Shown in pieces: positions 28,838-52,659 of a stretch of 64,000 nt of DNA (position 1 is the stretch's first letter; each line of letters starts with the position of its first letter). The DNA comes from Chaenocephalus aceratus (Eukaryota; Chordata; Actinopteri; Perciformes; Channichthyidae). The notes beneath the pieces are model-generated. The model did not search any database. It saw only the letters and a program-made list of their open reading frames with translations, and was not told the DNA's origin. Both the position numbers and the translations under genes were made by a program. The stretch lies in NCBI GenBank assembly GCA_023974075.1, contig CM043797.1, positions 28,998,523 to 29,062,522 on the forward strand, in the 5' to 3' direction.

Positions 28838-30016
28838 CAAGTGCATGACATTAAGGATTTTGGGAGCCCTGTGGGCCATCTAAGCTAATTTACAGATGGC
28901 CCTGAGCCCAATAGAGATTGCCCTGAAAAATGCACGCGGACGAAATGGCACGAAGGGTTTGGGGGGCCTCCGTTCCCCTAGAATATTTTTATTTTTTGCA
29001 GGTGACTTGTTTGGAGGTCACTTGTTTGTTTGTTCTTGTGTGTGTTTGCTCGCTTGCATGCCCTGCATATCTATAAGAAATACTTAAGTTGTTGGTCAAA
29101 ACACTTTCCATCTGATGAAGGCAAATGCCTTCCCAGATGGAAAAAAGTAGAAAACATTACATTCAGTTATAACTGCCAAAACAAACATTATTTACACTAT
29201 TATGGCCCCTGTTAAAAATGTTTGTAATGTTAACTACTGTAAGTTGGTCGAACGAATGCCTCCTCATCCGGAAGCTGACCGAGCAGACCCGAGCAGCAGT
29301 CGAGAGGAGCCGAGCGCATCCGCGAAGCACACGTCAGAGTTCCCGTTAGTCGGCAAATCTAAATATCTTCGGTCAAAATAATTTCCCTTTAGAGCAATAC
29401 CGCTTCAGTTGCGCCACTTATGTGACAGACAAGAATAGTCAACTCTAATGCCTAACACTTAATGTGGAGAAAGAGATGTCCTGTATGGGTTGATTGTGCG
29501 TTGATCTGTTGGTAATGCCTCGGGGTTCCGGTGGGCATGTAAACAAATGCATAATGCTGCGCTATACTTTGTGGCCTCATCCAGTTGCATAGCGACACTT
29601 ATTGTGTAGTTGTCTTTTAATAAGCAGGTAGTCATATCATTAGCTAGAACTAGCTGGATCTGATCGATATGGACATAAACGCGAGTGAAGTCTAATCTGA
29701 CGGGAGAGAGAGATCAGCTGCTGCTGACGAGTCGAGACTCGACACGCAGCTCTTCATAACCACATGCAGCGGTGAGCGGAACAAAACACACACTTCAGGT
29801 TAGAATATCACACGTAGCTATTTTAATTACCAACAACCTAAACTAGTTATAGATATGTTTAGTTTTACTGTCGGGTCACTAATTACTGGATCCGCGAGCT
29901 GCATGATACTGGCATAATAGATTGCCCGATCGGGCAACCAGCAGGTGAGGCTTCATTGCCCGAGCTAAATACTAGATGGCCCCGGGCCATCGGGCAGTCC
30001 TTAATGTCGAGCCCTG
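28838..30016. mobile_element. Second hAT-like element nested inside the first
   Basis: The right end reads CAGGGCTCGACATTAAGG on the minus strand. The left end has a diverged version, CAAGTGCATGACATTAAGG. Both continue into related subterminal sequence around GGGCCATCTA. No convincing 8-bp duplication survives at its edges. The interior has no transposase frame, only short chance frames. Confidence 0.65.
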
Positions 30017-30017
30017 A

Positions 30018-30347
30018 GTCGAGTGCAATCCAGTGAGCAGGGGGGTTGGTTATTTTCTCAGACGTGGATTTATCCTGGCCCTGAAAACCAGTCATCTGGT
30101 TGAGTGTGGGTTGGGTCAGGGTGTGGTTCCTTGCACTCGGAGTCGGGCTAACGTCCACGCTAGCTGCTACATGCTTTGCATTTAGGTGATACTTTAGGCT
30201 TGATGTGCTGCGGTGATATGCAAATTTTTTTTTGCATAATTTGCACACAACCGTGCTCTTGTCGACGCTTCCATCCGTCCGTTTTTTAAAACAAAATGTC
30301 CCATCCACGGGGCCGACCAAAGCGGTCTCATCAGCTTGTTCGTTCAT
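30018..30347 (-). pseudogene. BED zinc-finger N-terminus of a hAT transposase
   Basis: A frame starting at 30347 encodes CKLCKKKFAYHRSTSSLKYH followed by LNAKH, a CX2C...HX4H BED-type zinc finger as found at the N-terminus of hAT transposases (DNA binding to transposon ends). The frame runs on to 29883, but the last part is already inside the nested element, and the catalytic RNase H-like and dimerisation domains are missing. Confidence 0.82.
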
Positions 30348-31719
30348 GTTTGACTATTGTTCACCGTGGTTTGTTGTTGTTTGAAGTCCCATGCTGAAGT
30401 CATGAGGTGCTCCAGTATAATCGGTACGCCTGAAACTCATCCAGTGAGAAACGTTCCGCTGTGCAAAAATAAGTGCGATTAAAGTGCGATTAAAATGCAT
30501 TAATTTTTTTAACGCGTTAATTTTTGTGTAATTAATCTTAATTAACGCGTTAAAGTCCCGGCCCTAGTAAATACACATCTGAGTTGACAAATATGACATG
30601 TGGGGTACCTCAAGGCTCCATCTTGGGGCCTCTTCTCTTTAACGTCTACATGCTACCACTGGCTCAGATAATGAAAAACAACAAAATAAGTTACCATAGC
30701 TATGCGGATGACACACAAATTTACGTAACAATTTCACCAGGAGACTATGCTCCAATTCAAACACTGAGTAAGTGCATTGAACAAATCAATGACTGGATGT
30801 GTCAGAACTTTCTCCAATTAAACAAAGATAAAACTGAGGTAATGGTTTTTGGAGCCAAGGCAGAACGTATACAAGTTAGCGCTGAGCTTCAGTCTGCAAT
30901 GTTCAAAACAACAGATAAAGCCAGAAATCTAGGTGTAGTCATAGTCACCTGAGTTACAACAGTCACATTAAAACAGTTACTAAATCAGCCTACTATCACC
31001 TAAAGAATATATCTAGGATTAAAAGACTAATGTCACAGCAGGATTTGGAAAAACTTGTCCATGCTTTTATCTTCAGTAGACTGGACTACTGCAATGGTGT
31101 CTTCACAGGTCTCACTAAAAAATCTATTAGAAAGCTGCAGCTGATTCAGAACGCTGCTGCTCGAGTCCTCACTAACACTAAGAAAGTGGATCACATCACT
31201 CCTGTTCTGAAGTCTTTACACTGGCTTCCTGTGTGTCAAAGAATAGATTTCAAAATACTGCTGCTGGTTTATAAAGCTTTGAATGGTTTAGGCCCAAAAT
31301 ACATTTCTGACCTCCTGCTAAATTATGCACCATCCAGATCTCTCAGGTCTTCAGGGACTGGTCAGCTTTCTGTCCCCAGAGTCAGAACTAAACATGGAGA
31401 AGCAGCGTTCAGTTATTATGCTCCAAATATCTGGAACAAACTCCCTGAAAACTGCAGGTCCGCTGCAACTCTGACTACTTTTAAATCCAGGCTGAAGACT
31501 TATCTTTTTGCCGCTGCTTTTAATTGAACTATTCACATCTTAAACTGCACTGTAACTTTTATCCATGTATTTTTTCTTTCAATGTTTATTTTATTATCTT
31601 TTCTTTTTAATGACTGATTTTAAATGCCATTTTCTTAATGTCTTTCGTTTTTTGTAAAGCACTTTGAATTGCCTTGTGTTGAAAGGTGCTATATAAATAA
31701 ACTTGCCTTGCCTTGCCTT

Positions 31720-32059
31720 ACATACAACTGAATGACTGCCCTTTTCCTTCAACATAAAGTTTGTACTTGTGTGTGGGTGTGTGTCCTATACAAACAAAGG
31801 ACCTCCATGAAACCATCTGCAGCAGGCTCATCTATATCATCACCTCCCTTAATTGAAAAAAGCAAAATCAATGGTGAGGAAAATCAGAGAATATATCTGA
31901 TAGAAAGAAATGAACAAGAGTGATACCTGACACGAGCAGAAGGTGTACAGGTCGTGGTGTCAGATAGCAGGTCGGTAACACCTCAGGTCTGTGTCAGGTG
32001 TGTGAGGTTGTGACAGCCCAGACTTGTCAGAAAAAGAAAAAGAGTCAATAATGACCTTT
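31720..32059 (+). repeat. LINE 3' extension shared with 10355-10690
   Basis: About 340 bp downstream of the normal L2 3' end. It matches, with few differences, the inverted segment 10355-10690 that lies beyond the 3' end of the other L2 copy. Shared landmarks include CATACAACTGAATGACTGCC at the start and GCCCAGACTTGTCAGAAAAA near the end. It does not encode a recognisable protein. Interpreted as a 3'-transduced flank or a chimeric LINE tail. Confidence 0.85.
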
Positions 32060-33640
32060 CCTGCTCACCCGTCTCTGTATTTGTATTAAAAAGTTGAATT
32101 TTAACTCAAATTTGTATTGACATTGAGATAACTCATTGCCATTCTTCTCACATTATTACGGTAAACAGATTATTGCTCTGCAGCAGCCTCATTGTTTGTT
32201 TTCTATCTGTTTACCTGTTGGGAAAATACTGAATGTACTCTTCTAATATCAGAGTAGCACATGATAACAAAGGCCCTATGTAGCTGTATGATTACCTATG
32301 GAGTGTCAGGACACACTGTTTTAGGCATATGTACCTCAGGGATGAAAAAGGGGTATTAATGTCACAAACATGGCGCATACACAACTGCACACACATATCT
32401 CTTGACCTCTAGCTCGCTATTTCCTTCTCTGTGTGCAGGGGAGGAGGCTTATGATTATATGTTGTGATTCATGTAATGCGATGCCGAAACAAGGGTTACA
32501 CCTGCAGACTGACTGCATCTACTAAGAGAGAGGGAGGATGGAGCAGGAAATCAACTGCAAAGAAAAGAGAGAGAGATGCTACTAAATGTCCTTGATTCAA
32601 ATAGATGCACTACAAGATGGAGGGACAAGATAGACAGAGAAAAGGAAAGAAAGAGACTGAATGGAAGAGACAAAGAGGAAGACAGGATGGAGAGAAATAA
32701 AGCATGATAAAAACGTCTGATACAGTATAGAGGAAGAGTAGAAAGACACAGCTCACAAGCAACACACACACTCTCTCTCGCACGCACGCACACACACTAA
32801 AGTCTAAATAAATACATCAAAATCAAGCACAATCACATGTAAAGTAATATGATTTATTGACTGCCACTGAAATGCTTCAGATTAAAATAATAACTTTAAA
32901 AGATAAAACAAAATGCTCAATAACCAATATATTTTAATAAAAATTGTTAACTGGTATGGTAGCATATGAAAACAGGAAGACATAATATGATCATGAGCTA
33001 AAATACCACAGAATATTGATCTGTAACCACATTGAATGATTACCCAGCTCTGTGCACATGTACTTCCATGTGAGACAAGAAGAGGACACACACAGATGTG
33101 AGCAGGACTGAAAAGATAACAAAAATGTACAACACAATGCAAAGTAGTACTTGGATACTTTACATGTTGCTCTGCATGGAACTTGTAATAACTGCAGGAG
33201 AAAATAAATAAATGGCTGATGCCTTGAGAGGAAACATTTGATTACATATTGTACATCACACACACAATGAATTGGTGAGGCCGATAAGGATCAATAATGA
33301 GAAGCTCGTTGGACAATCTTAAAGTATACAGGAAGTTAATATAATGTACACGCTATCAATGTATTGATCAACATTTAATGTTCGGATGTACCACACAGTA
33401 TTTCTCGTGTGTGATTCAGATTTCTTTTGAGACTTCTTCTCCACCTGAACCGAGGTAAAGATAGAAGGTGTCAGATTCTGTGAGGATTCTGAAGTCCTGT
33501 GAGACAGACCTGTGATCCTTGGTTTTATAACTAAACTTGACTGGACTTGTGTTGAATGAAAAAGCAGCTTCACTGTCAGTGAGAGTGTGTTTCATTTTGG
33601 CACTTATGAAAGGTGTGTATGTGTGTGTGCATATCAGGTG
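32060..33640. other. Intergenic, 3' side of aasdhppt
   Basis: Contains a purine-rich stretch at about 32520-32710 and a candidate polyadenylation signal for aasdhppt (AATAAA on the minus strand at about 32853). Nothing else recognised. Confidence 0.4.
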
Positions 33641-33644
33641 AGCG

Positions 33645-41818
<8,174 letters not shown>

Positions 41819-41829
41819 CTCTTCACCTT

Positions 41830-42150
41830 GCTTTGGTCATCTCTCCTCCACAACTTCAGACTGCTTACAAGTTAGCTAACGAGTTAGCATCGCACATTAG
41901 CATGTAGGACTCGATCGACAACAGCACTCATCTGATGCTTTATAACTTAACAGTGGAGCAACAGAGCAGCACATAACTGAGAGCTGCTAATAAAATGACA
42001 ACTCTCTGTTTACCTTTTTGGATTTGAGAGTGGTTAACATGCCCGGAAGAGCCCGGCGTGACTCAACATCGTCATAAGTGGGCGCGGTGGATGACTGGCC
42101 AATAGGAGCGATCAGAACAGTGCGCAACAAACGACACATTTATGTACTCT
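41830..42150. promoter_or_regulatory. Probable promoter region of aasdhppt (possibly shared with msantd4)
   Basis: Immediately upstream of the aasdhppt start, GC-richer than its surroundings, without a clear TATA box. It contains an ETS-type CCGGAA (42043-42048), an AP-1-type TGACTCA (42059-42065), a GGGCGCGG GC box near 42080 and a CCAAT box (42099-42103). The arrangement fits a housekeeping promoter, as expected for this enzyme. The assignment is by motif and position only. Confidence 0.5.
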
Positions 42151-43643
42151 CGGGAATATTGTAAAAACGGCAAAGCCATGTTGTGGTTTCAATAAATACG
42201 ATCGTTTTTGCATACCCTAGACATACATAATTCCCCGAAGCCAGTTGATTGTAAATACATGGATTTCCTTGCTATCACACTTTTAAAAAACAATTTACCC
42301 ACGCCTCTTTCTTACAATGCTTTTAAACGTATTTCCTCGTCTACATAATGGCGGGGTATTGCTTTGATGCGTTAATAAAGAAAACAAAATGTTTTAATTC
42401 ATGGTCCAATTTTCTATTCACCATATTTTATCCGATTTGCACCTATAAAGACGCATCTAAAGCGTACATATTAAAATATAAGTTCTTTCCGACTCACATT
42501 GAATGCAGCATTACAATTGTACCTCTACGATGTTGTTGTGATTTCGGAACATCTGTGTGCGTAAGGTGAGTTCTATTAGAAATATATTGCATAATAATTA
42601 TATTGGGGTGGTGGTAGAATAGGCAACAGACATGACGGTATTACATGTGTAATTACGAAGATAAAATTGTGTCGTGCTCGTCTGGTTAAAAAAATACTAG
42701 GAATCCCTAGCTACTACATCGTAGCTTATTCCTCGAAACAAATACACGTTTTCTATATAAACTATAACATTAATGTTAGAGAAACAGGATGGTATAACCA
42801 AAAGGCACATATTGCGTATGTGGGTATTGTATCTACATGTAGTCAAATAGAAGAAACGCACATGTCATATAGGCTACCTGCAATTAACCTTATATTGGAG
42901 CATATGTAGGGATTTTAGATATCGTGTTTACTGTATATCCTATACTACAAGGCTAATAGCATATTCTCCCCTTTTATGGTGTGTTCTTTTTTTCAGTTTT
43001 TCTAAATCTCGAGTTTTCCCTTCTCCAAATTGAGGGTCTAAGGTGGCGAACGTGTTACACACTCAAAAGCCATCAGTGCCACATGTAGGGATTTTAGGTA
43101 TACTGACGATTTGACACACACTTCATACACACTTTATATCCCAACAACATTACTTTGTCCCTTTCCGTGTTCCTTTTTTACATACAGGAAATGTGTAGAG
43201 CCCTTTCAGCCTGTGGTGTTTATCTTCCTGTGTAAGCTCACCTGGCTGGTTGGACACTTAAGAGCCTTTTCTTAATAATGTGGCTATAACGTCATCGAAT
43301 CAGGGCCTTATCAAGGTAAAAGTGAACCTTCCACTGGGAAATAATAAAGCGTTTGATTTCCTCTTTAAGCCAACCTGGTGTGAGCTCTGCAACCTATCAC
43401 ACTTCTTTCCACAACTTCAAGTATCACATGCTGTTACAAAGAGCTTGATGAGCCTCCCAGGTGGAGAACTTCAAGTTTCCATCCACACTTTTTTTTCTTA
43501 AACCTACCTTTTCACTTTTTCTTGCTATCTCCATAACTTCACCCTTGTCTTCTCCCTCCAGGTATATCTCCTCGTCTCTGTTTGTCTCTCTGTGCCTCTG
43601 GGGTGTCGGTCCCCTCCTTGCCGCCAAGCTGGATTTCCTGCAG
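42150..43643. other. Intergenic between aasdhppt and msantd4
   Basis: AT-rich. It may hold 5' untranslated exons of msantd4. In mammals kbtbd3 lies between these genes. No Kelch or BTB coding sequence is visible here. Confidence 0.5.
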
Positions 43644-47556
<3,913 letters not shown>

Positions 47557-48935
47557 GAATAAGGCGGATAAAAGAGATAAAAAAGGGATGGATAATACAT
47601 TCAATTTTCACCAGCTTCAGGGTTGCTCGTAATACTGAACATAACCCAGAATTCATGAATTGCATCAGCAGCTGCTCCTTAATTGAGTTCCTTGCAAAGA
47701 AACATCCTTAAGGAAGGTGTGAGACATTTATATGATCATTCCTGACTGGAATTTGGCCAAGGAGAAGACTGAGATGGAGGGCTGACATATTTATGACCAC
47801 CATGATAAATCAGTGCCTTATGATGTCTTCATAAAATGGGTGACAGGACAGAAAGTACGCCACGATGATAAAATCTAGGATTAGTTTGGCACATTCAGCT
47901 GTTTGGCCTTGAATCTATTTGATTTATAAAATGTTGAGTATTTCATCAAAACGTGCAGTAAAATGAAGTTAAACATGAATTGGGATATCAACGCTTACTA
48001 ATGTTAAATGACAATGGCATATGAAAGAATGGAATCATGATGTTTCATTCTGTGTTTATGCACAACACCAGTGCCAATTCATCTACTGCATGGGTGCTTC
48101 TCTGTATAATTTAGCTTCCAACACACAAGAACAAAATAAACCAATGTTACTTGTACGGAGGTATTTGTACACTATTTATGTTATGCTGTCAATCGATGGT
48201 ATGAATATATCGTTTACAGGTGAATGATTGGGATTTTATACATTCGTCCACCACTTTAAAACAAATATTTCATCTTTGCTTTTTTTCACAGTAGATATTT
48301 TAATTTGTCATGCCATGAAAAGCACAAGTGTTACCAATAACATTAATGATGGCTCTGTTTTGTTATCCCAGATAGCCCTGACAGTGAGGCTGCATAACAA
48401 CACAGGGTCCCTTACAGCTAAATGGAATTCAGCTATCATTGATTGAGTTATTTACACCTGTGTCTTTCCTACTGTGTCTGCTGTGAAATAACACTTGATG
48501 TTTTTCCTATCAAGATGTGTGGATTTTGAAAAGAGCCCTGAAATGAGCAGCTACTGGAATTATTGTTTGCATGCTAGACAATTATAGTGAAATATTTCTT
48601 CTTTTTCTACTCGTGTGCTGAAAACTACATTCTGCTACTGTGTACTGAAGGTTGTCTAACACATCAAAGACACTTTATTATGCCTTTTTGTTGTAAACTA
48701 TTTAAACAAGTTTTTTGTAACTTAATTCCTAACAAAATACCAATTTATCCTTTTAAGAAATTTGTTATCAGGTCACATAGCTTTTTTTAATTATTTTCTT
48801 CTATTTTAATTGTATGCATCTTTTTTTTTACTGTGCGTCGTGTTGACAAGTTTGTTGAAGAATAAAATGTGACCTCCAGACAAAATGTGTTATTATTATA
48901 GATTAGAAATGAATAAAATCTGTTCCACATCCAAG
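47557..48935 (+). other. msantd4: Probable msantd4 3' untranslated region
   Basis: Follows the stop codon, AT-rich. Candidate AATAAA signals lie near 48136, 48862 and 48913. The end point is inferred from these signals only. Confidence 0.4.
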
Positions 48936-49113
48936 CCCCAAAGTAATGCTTTTACGAAGCCTCTGTGGTCCTTATTGTGCCTTTATGTCCTCAGATTTGC
49001 CTTTGAAGAATAATGGGAAAAGAGAACAAGGAGATAATTAGAAATAAAGCATTAATCTCCTCTGTAGTGATGCTCCTTATGAAGCCCATCAGGAGTTCCC
49101 TGGATTACATTAA

Positions 49114-49299
49114 TTACATGTCACTTGTTAGACGCTTTTATCCAAAGCGACTTACATACTCAATACTGTGGACAATCCCCACAGGAGCAATATGGGGTGA
49201 AGTGTATTGCCCAGGGACACAACTACCTGTTGACTATAGTGGGGTTTGAACCTGTGACCCCCTGATCCGAACACCAACGCACAACCCACTGCACCACAC
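49114..49299 (+). repeat. 186-bp dispersed repeat, copy A
   Basis: Contains GACGCTTTTATCCAAAGCGA and GGGGTTTGAACCTGTGACCC, the latter resembling a tRNA B box. A close copy in the same orientation lies at 50584-50769. I recognise this as a frequent teleost interspersed repeat but cannot name the family. Confidence 0.8.
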
Positions 49300-50583
49300 G
49301 CCTCCCTTGGATGGTGATAAAAAAAGACAAGTGTTCAAATTACTTGGAGAGCATAACACTGATGTGATACACAAACCCTGCATCTCTAAGTACACTTTTG
49401 AGGATTTCATGAAACTGATGTAACCCAGTGACACTCGTGCCTTTTTAAAAATTGTTTATCTGTGTCATATTGGCGGAGCAGCAAAATGGGATCCACAAAC
49501 CTTTAACTGGCAAGTTACAGTTAGTAAATGTCTTAATCCATCAGTGAGACCTCTTTTAAACTCTGAAATCGCCTGTGCTTCCATAGATACATACACACAC
49601 AAAGACAGGGACTCAAAGCGGGCAGATCGAATCACAAAGACTAGGATATTTTTCCATTTAAGGGTTATTTTGTTGTCTGCCTGCGAGATGAAAGCTATAT
49701 AAAAGGTTCTTCTTTAGCTCTGTCTGGATTAAGAGCCGGTGTGACAATCCACTGTATTGTTTGTTTGGAAAAAGGGTCCCTCAATTGTTGCAGTGACTCG
49801 ATCAACTGCTTTGTGGACTGTCTAAGACAAGGCAGTTGAAACCAGAGGTGGAGTTGCCAGTTTTTACATTTTAAATCTATACTGTTATTACCTATTTATT
49901 TATTGCAGCAATGCAGTCAAATTGAAAAATAATCATATTAGGCTGAACAGGCTGGAGCCTTACAGCTAACCATTGATGATTCTTAGCAGAGCAGAAATAG
50001 CTGTAACGAATATACTTTAATGTCCACAGACTAAGATGTGTTCAGGTCCAAAAGGTGGCAATGATAGCAAACAATGCCTCCCTATTGCAAGGGATCTGAC
50101 TCTTGGTAAAAGGCCTCTGTCTCTGATCTAAAGCCACGTTTGGGTCTAATACCTTAAAAGCATGTCTGACATTCACCTGGGTGTTTGAGAATTTGAAAAA
50201 CAGTGTATGGACCTCAGAGTTGATCTGAGGTCTTTGTGAGCAGAATTGCCCTTTCTATGAGAAAAATGAGAGAAATACAGATGCCCAGTATGATGGTTAT
50301 AAAGTAATACATTGATGTATCACTTTTGCAACAAGTAAAATGCTGGACGTGTGACATAGTTAACATGGACGTGTGCTTGTGGTGTTGAACATCACCAATA
50401 TAAGTAGTGATAATATATTGATGACGCTTAGATCAGTGAGTGGCACTTACACATACAGTACAGTAGCTCTGTGTCATCTGCATATGACTGAAAGTACACA
50501 CTATTGTCTCCTATTCCCGGTAGGCTACATGTAGTATAATATATTGTCTTGGAGAATTGTTGATTAAAACATTACATTTTTTT

Positions 50584-50769
50584 TTACATGTTACTTGTTA
50601 GACGCTTTTATCCAAAGCGACTTACATACTCAATACTGTGGACAATCCCCACAGGAGCAATTTGGGGTGAAGTGTCTTGCTCAGGGACACAACGACATGC
50701 TGACTGCAGTGGGGTTTGAACCTGTGACCCCCTGATCCCAACACCAAGGCTCTATCCACTTGCACCACA
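50584..50769 (+). repeat. 186-bp dispersed repeat, copy B
   Basis: Same length and orientation as copy A and about 90% alike by eye, including the CAATACTGTGGACAATCCCC and GTTTGAACCTGTGACCCCCT segments. Confidence 0.8.
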
Positions 50770-52291
50770 TTGTTACTCTAGTGGTTAATGAAAAATAAAA
50801 AACGTTTTGAAATATACTAAGTGATCTGATACCTAGTAGTATACCTTTAAAACAGTACATTTTTCGTAATCTAAAATTATCTAAATGTTGGTCTTGTCAA
50901 CAATTTTTAAGTTATTTTTATTTTTATTTTAAATTCTCAACCGCCATATGTGCTATGTGAAATGTGTAGGACAATGATACGATGTCCATACATTTTACAT
51001 AGATGATTGGATCCTCCCAAATCAATGTTATGGTAATCTTACTATCATGCTTTTTTTTTTGTCTGAGGGCAATTTATTTTTCTCCCTTTTCCTTGTAAGT
51101 CTTCCAGGCAAACCCTGAATAGCTTGGGGATAGAATATAACTTGTCCACACAGTATGTGACAGCCGGTGCCAAGGTAACGTGGTTGCAAAAGGGACATCA
51201 CAACATCAGGCCATGCTGAGAGGGGATGTTGCATTTGCTTGTGTAAATTGAAAAGTCCACTGTGTATTAATTCTTTAAACCATCCATGGCAAACAGCTTG
51301 ATTCCTCAGCTGTAATATACTGGGTCGCCCCAGTTTTAGCCTTGGAGGCGACCAGTATTTCATCTACAGCCAGGTTTCTGTGAGGATGATAAAACAACTT
51401 GCATGCCTTTATTGATGGTGTCGATTATGGCTTTCAGTCAGATGCTCTATTGGTTGCGCTGTTGGTCTTTCAATGGATTCGGGCTAGGAGGCATGAAGTA
51501 TTCAGGTCAATAGTTACCCTACGCTCAAGTCAGCCGTTTGGACTTCCTTCCATGTGATATCTGCTTAGCTGCCTGCAGGGGCAGAAGGTAATGAAAGCAA
51601 GGGAGGACTAAGCCTTCACTAAGTTATTGGGCCTATATTAAAGGATTGCTACAGTATGTGATTATTCAAACTCGGATGCAAATTGACACGTCACACATTT
51701 CAATTGTTTTAAACATGTTAATCAGAAAGAGGTCCACTTTGTACACCAGTTCCATGTCAGTCACTCTACATTGGGCCATATCTGGGCAGGAAATAAGTCT
51801 TTCAACCAATTATTTTTATAACGCAGTGTTCTTGGACAATATAGGGATAGACTGCGTGAGAAAAAGGGGCTCAGGTCTTTGAAAGATTCAGCAGACTCAT
51901 AACATTCAGGGGGAACATTATACTGTTGTGACCATTGGTTTAAAGAGACTGTCAGGAGTTTCAAAAGCACTTTGGGGATTTGCTGCATTTTGCGCCCAGC
52001 TTCAAAATCTTGATGTGAATGAATAGTGGCATTTAATTTTCTATCAACCTGTTCTTCACTTGCTTCTGATATTAGCAGATGAACAGAAGGCGACTCACAC
52101 TACAAATCCAAGTCTACATTTAATATTTTCTAATATAATGCTTTAAGGATGAGAGAATACTTTGTAGCCAAGTAGCACATATTTAATTTTCACTCACTGA
52201 AAAATATCTATGATAATCATCTTGAAACAAATCCTTATTTTTCTTCTTCTAATTTTACTTGTAATCAGTTCCATTTAAATCACTCTTTAAC
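50770..52291. other. Intergenic, no gene recognised
   Basis: AT-rich with chance reading frames only. Confidence 0.4.
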
Positions 52292-52295
52292 TTAA

Positions 52296-52654
52296 AGGTG
52301 GGGTAGGTAAGTTTGAGAAACCGGCTCGAGATACACTTTTTGTTATATTCCATGGAATGCTCTTAACATCCCGATAGCAATGAATATCTTACTGTAAGTG
52401 CTTTGACAAAAAATCCATTAAAAAATGTCATCTGTGGAAGCCGTAATACTGTAAAAAGCACGACCAATCATTTTAGCCGGCCCGGCTAAAATAACTGGAT
52501 GGCTTACCTGCCTGTCAGCCTTCCATCTGTGCACAAACTTATCTCGTGTCCTCATTGGTCATGTGCACGTTCGTGTGTGTTGGAGGAGGGTTTTTTCAAA
52601 TGTTCAAATTCTAGCGCACTCGAGCTGGTTTCTCCAAAATTACCTAACCCACCT
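52296..52654. mobile_element. TTAA-flanked non-autonomous DNA transposon (MITE), copy 2, inverted
   Basis: 359 bp between TTAA at 52292-52295 and 52655-52658. It has the same terminal and internal sequence as 290-669 but lies in the opposite orientation. It contains the near-perfect palindrome ATTTTAGCCGG/CCCGGCTAAAAT at about 52470-52492. No reading frame. Confidence 0.88.
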
Positions 52655-52659
52655 TTAAT

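Larger units (their letters stand above)
28679..30566 (-). mobile_element. hAT-superfamily DNA transposon, deleted, with perfect 8-bp target duplication
   Basis: The termini are TAGAGCCGGGAC at the left and the complement of TAGGGCCGGGAC at the right, inside the 8-bp direct repeats GTAAATAC (28671-28678 and 30567-30574). The parent L2 sequence with a single GTAAATAC is preserved in the other L2 copy at about 11790, which shows the pre-insertion site. Subterminal AT-rich runs rich in TTAATTAA are present at both ends. On the minus strand a BED zinc finger survives, but most of the transposase is gone and a second element occupies the middle. Confidence 0.95.
27659..31530 (+). pseudogene. L2 LINE reverse transcriptase, interrupted by hAT and frameshifts
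   Basis: RT fingers and palm lie at 27659-28678: IKPLLENNNLDASVMNNYRP, then FQSGFRPNHSTETALV, then VLLDLSAAFDTVDHNILLDR with the first catalytic Asp. The frame breaks at the hAT target duplication GTAAATAC. After the insertion it resumes as GVPQGSILGPLLFNVYMLPL and SYADDTQIYV, the catalytic YADD box at about 30700. A stop and shift follow near 30950, and the C-terminal part (LEKLVHAFIFSRLDYCNGVF) is open at 31030-31527. Confidence 0.9.
26596..31719 (+). mobile_element. L2-type LINE, split by a hAT insertion
   Basis: Contains endonuclease, reverse transcriptase and the typical 3' end GCTATATAAATAAACTTGCC followed by CTTGCCTTGCCTT, near 31687-31719. The ORF2 sequence is in pieces: 26596-27327, 27340-27573, 27659-28681, then 30584-30952 and 31030-31527 after the hAT element. 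The 5' limit is uncertain. Sequence at 26600-26800 is still part of the frame, but I cannot see a clear 5' UTR. Stops and frameshifts make it inactive. It is the longer relative of the fragment at 10.3-11.8 kb. Confidence 0.9.

Noticed and set aside
29883..30347. A ZBED-type host gene
   Set aside because: The BED finger lies between hAT terminal repeats with an 8-bp target duplication and the frame runs into another transposon, so it is a transposase remnant.
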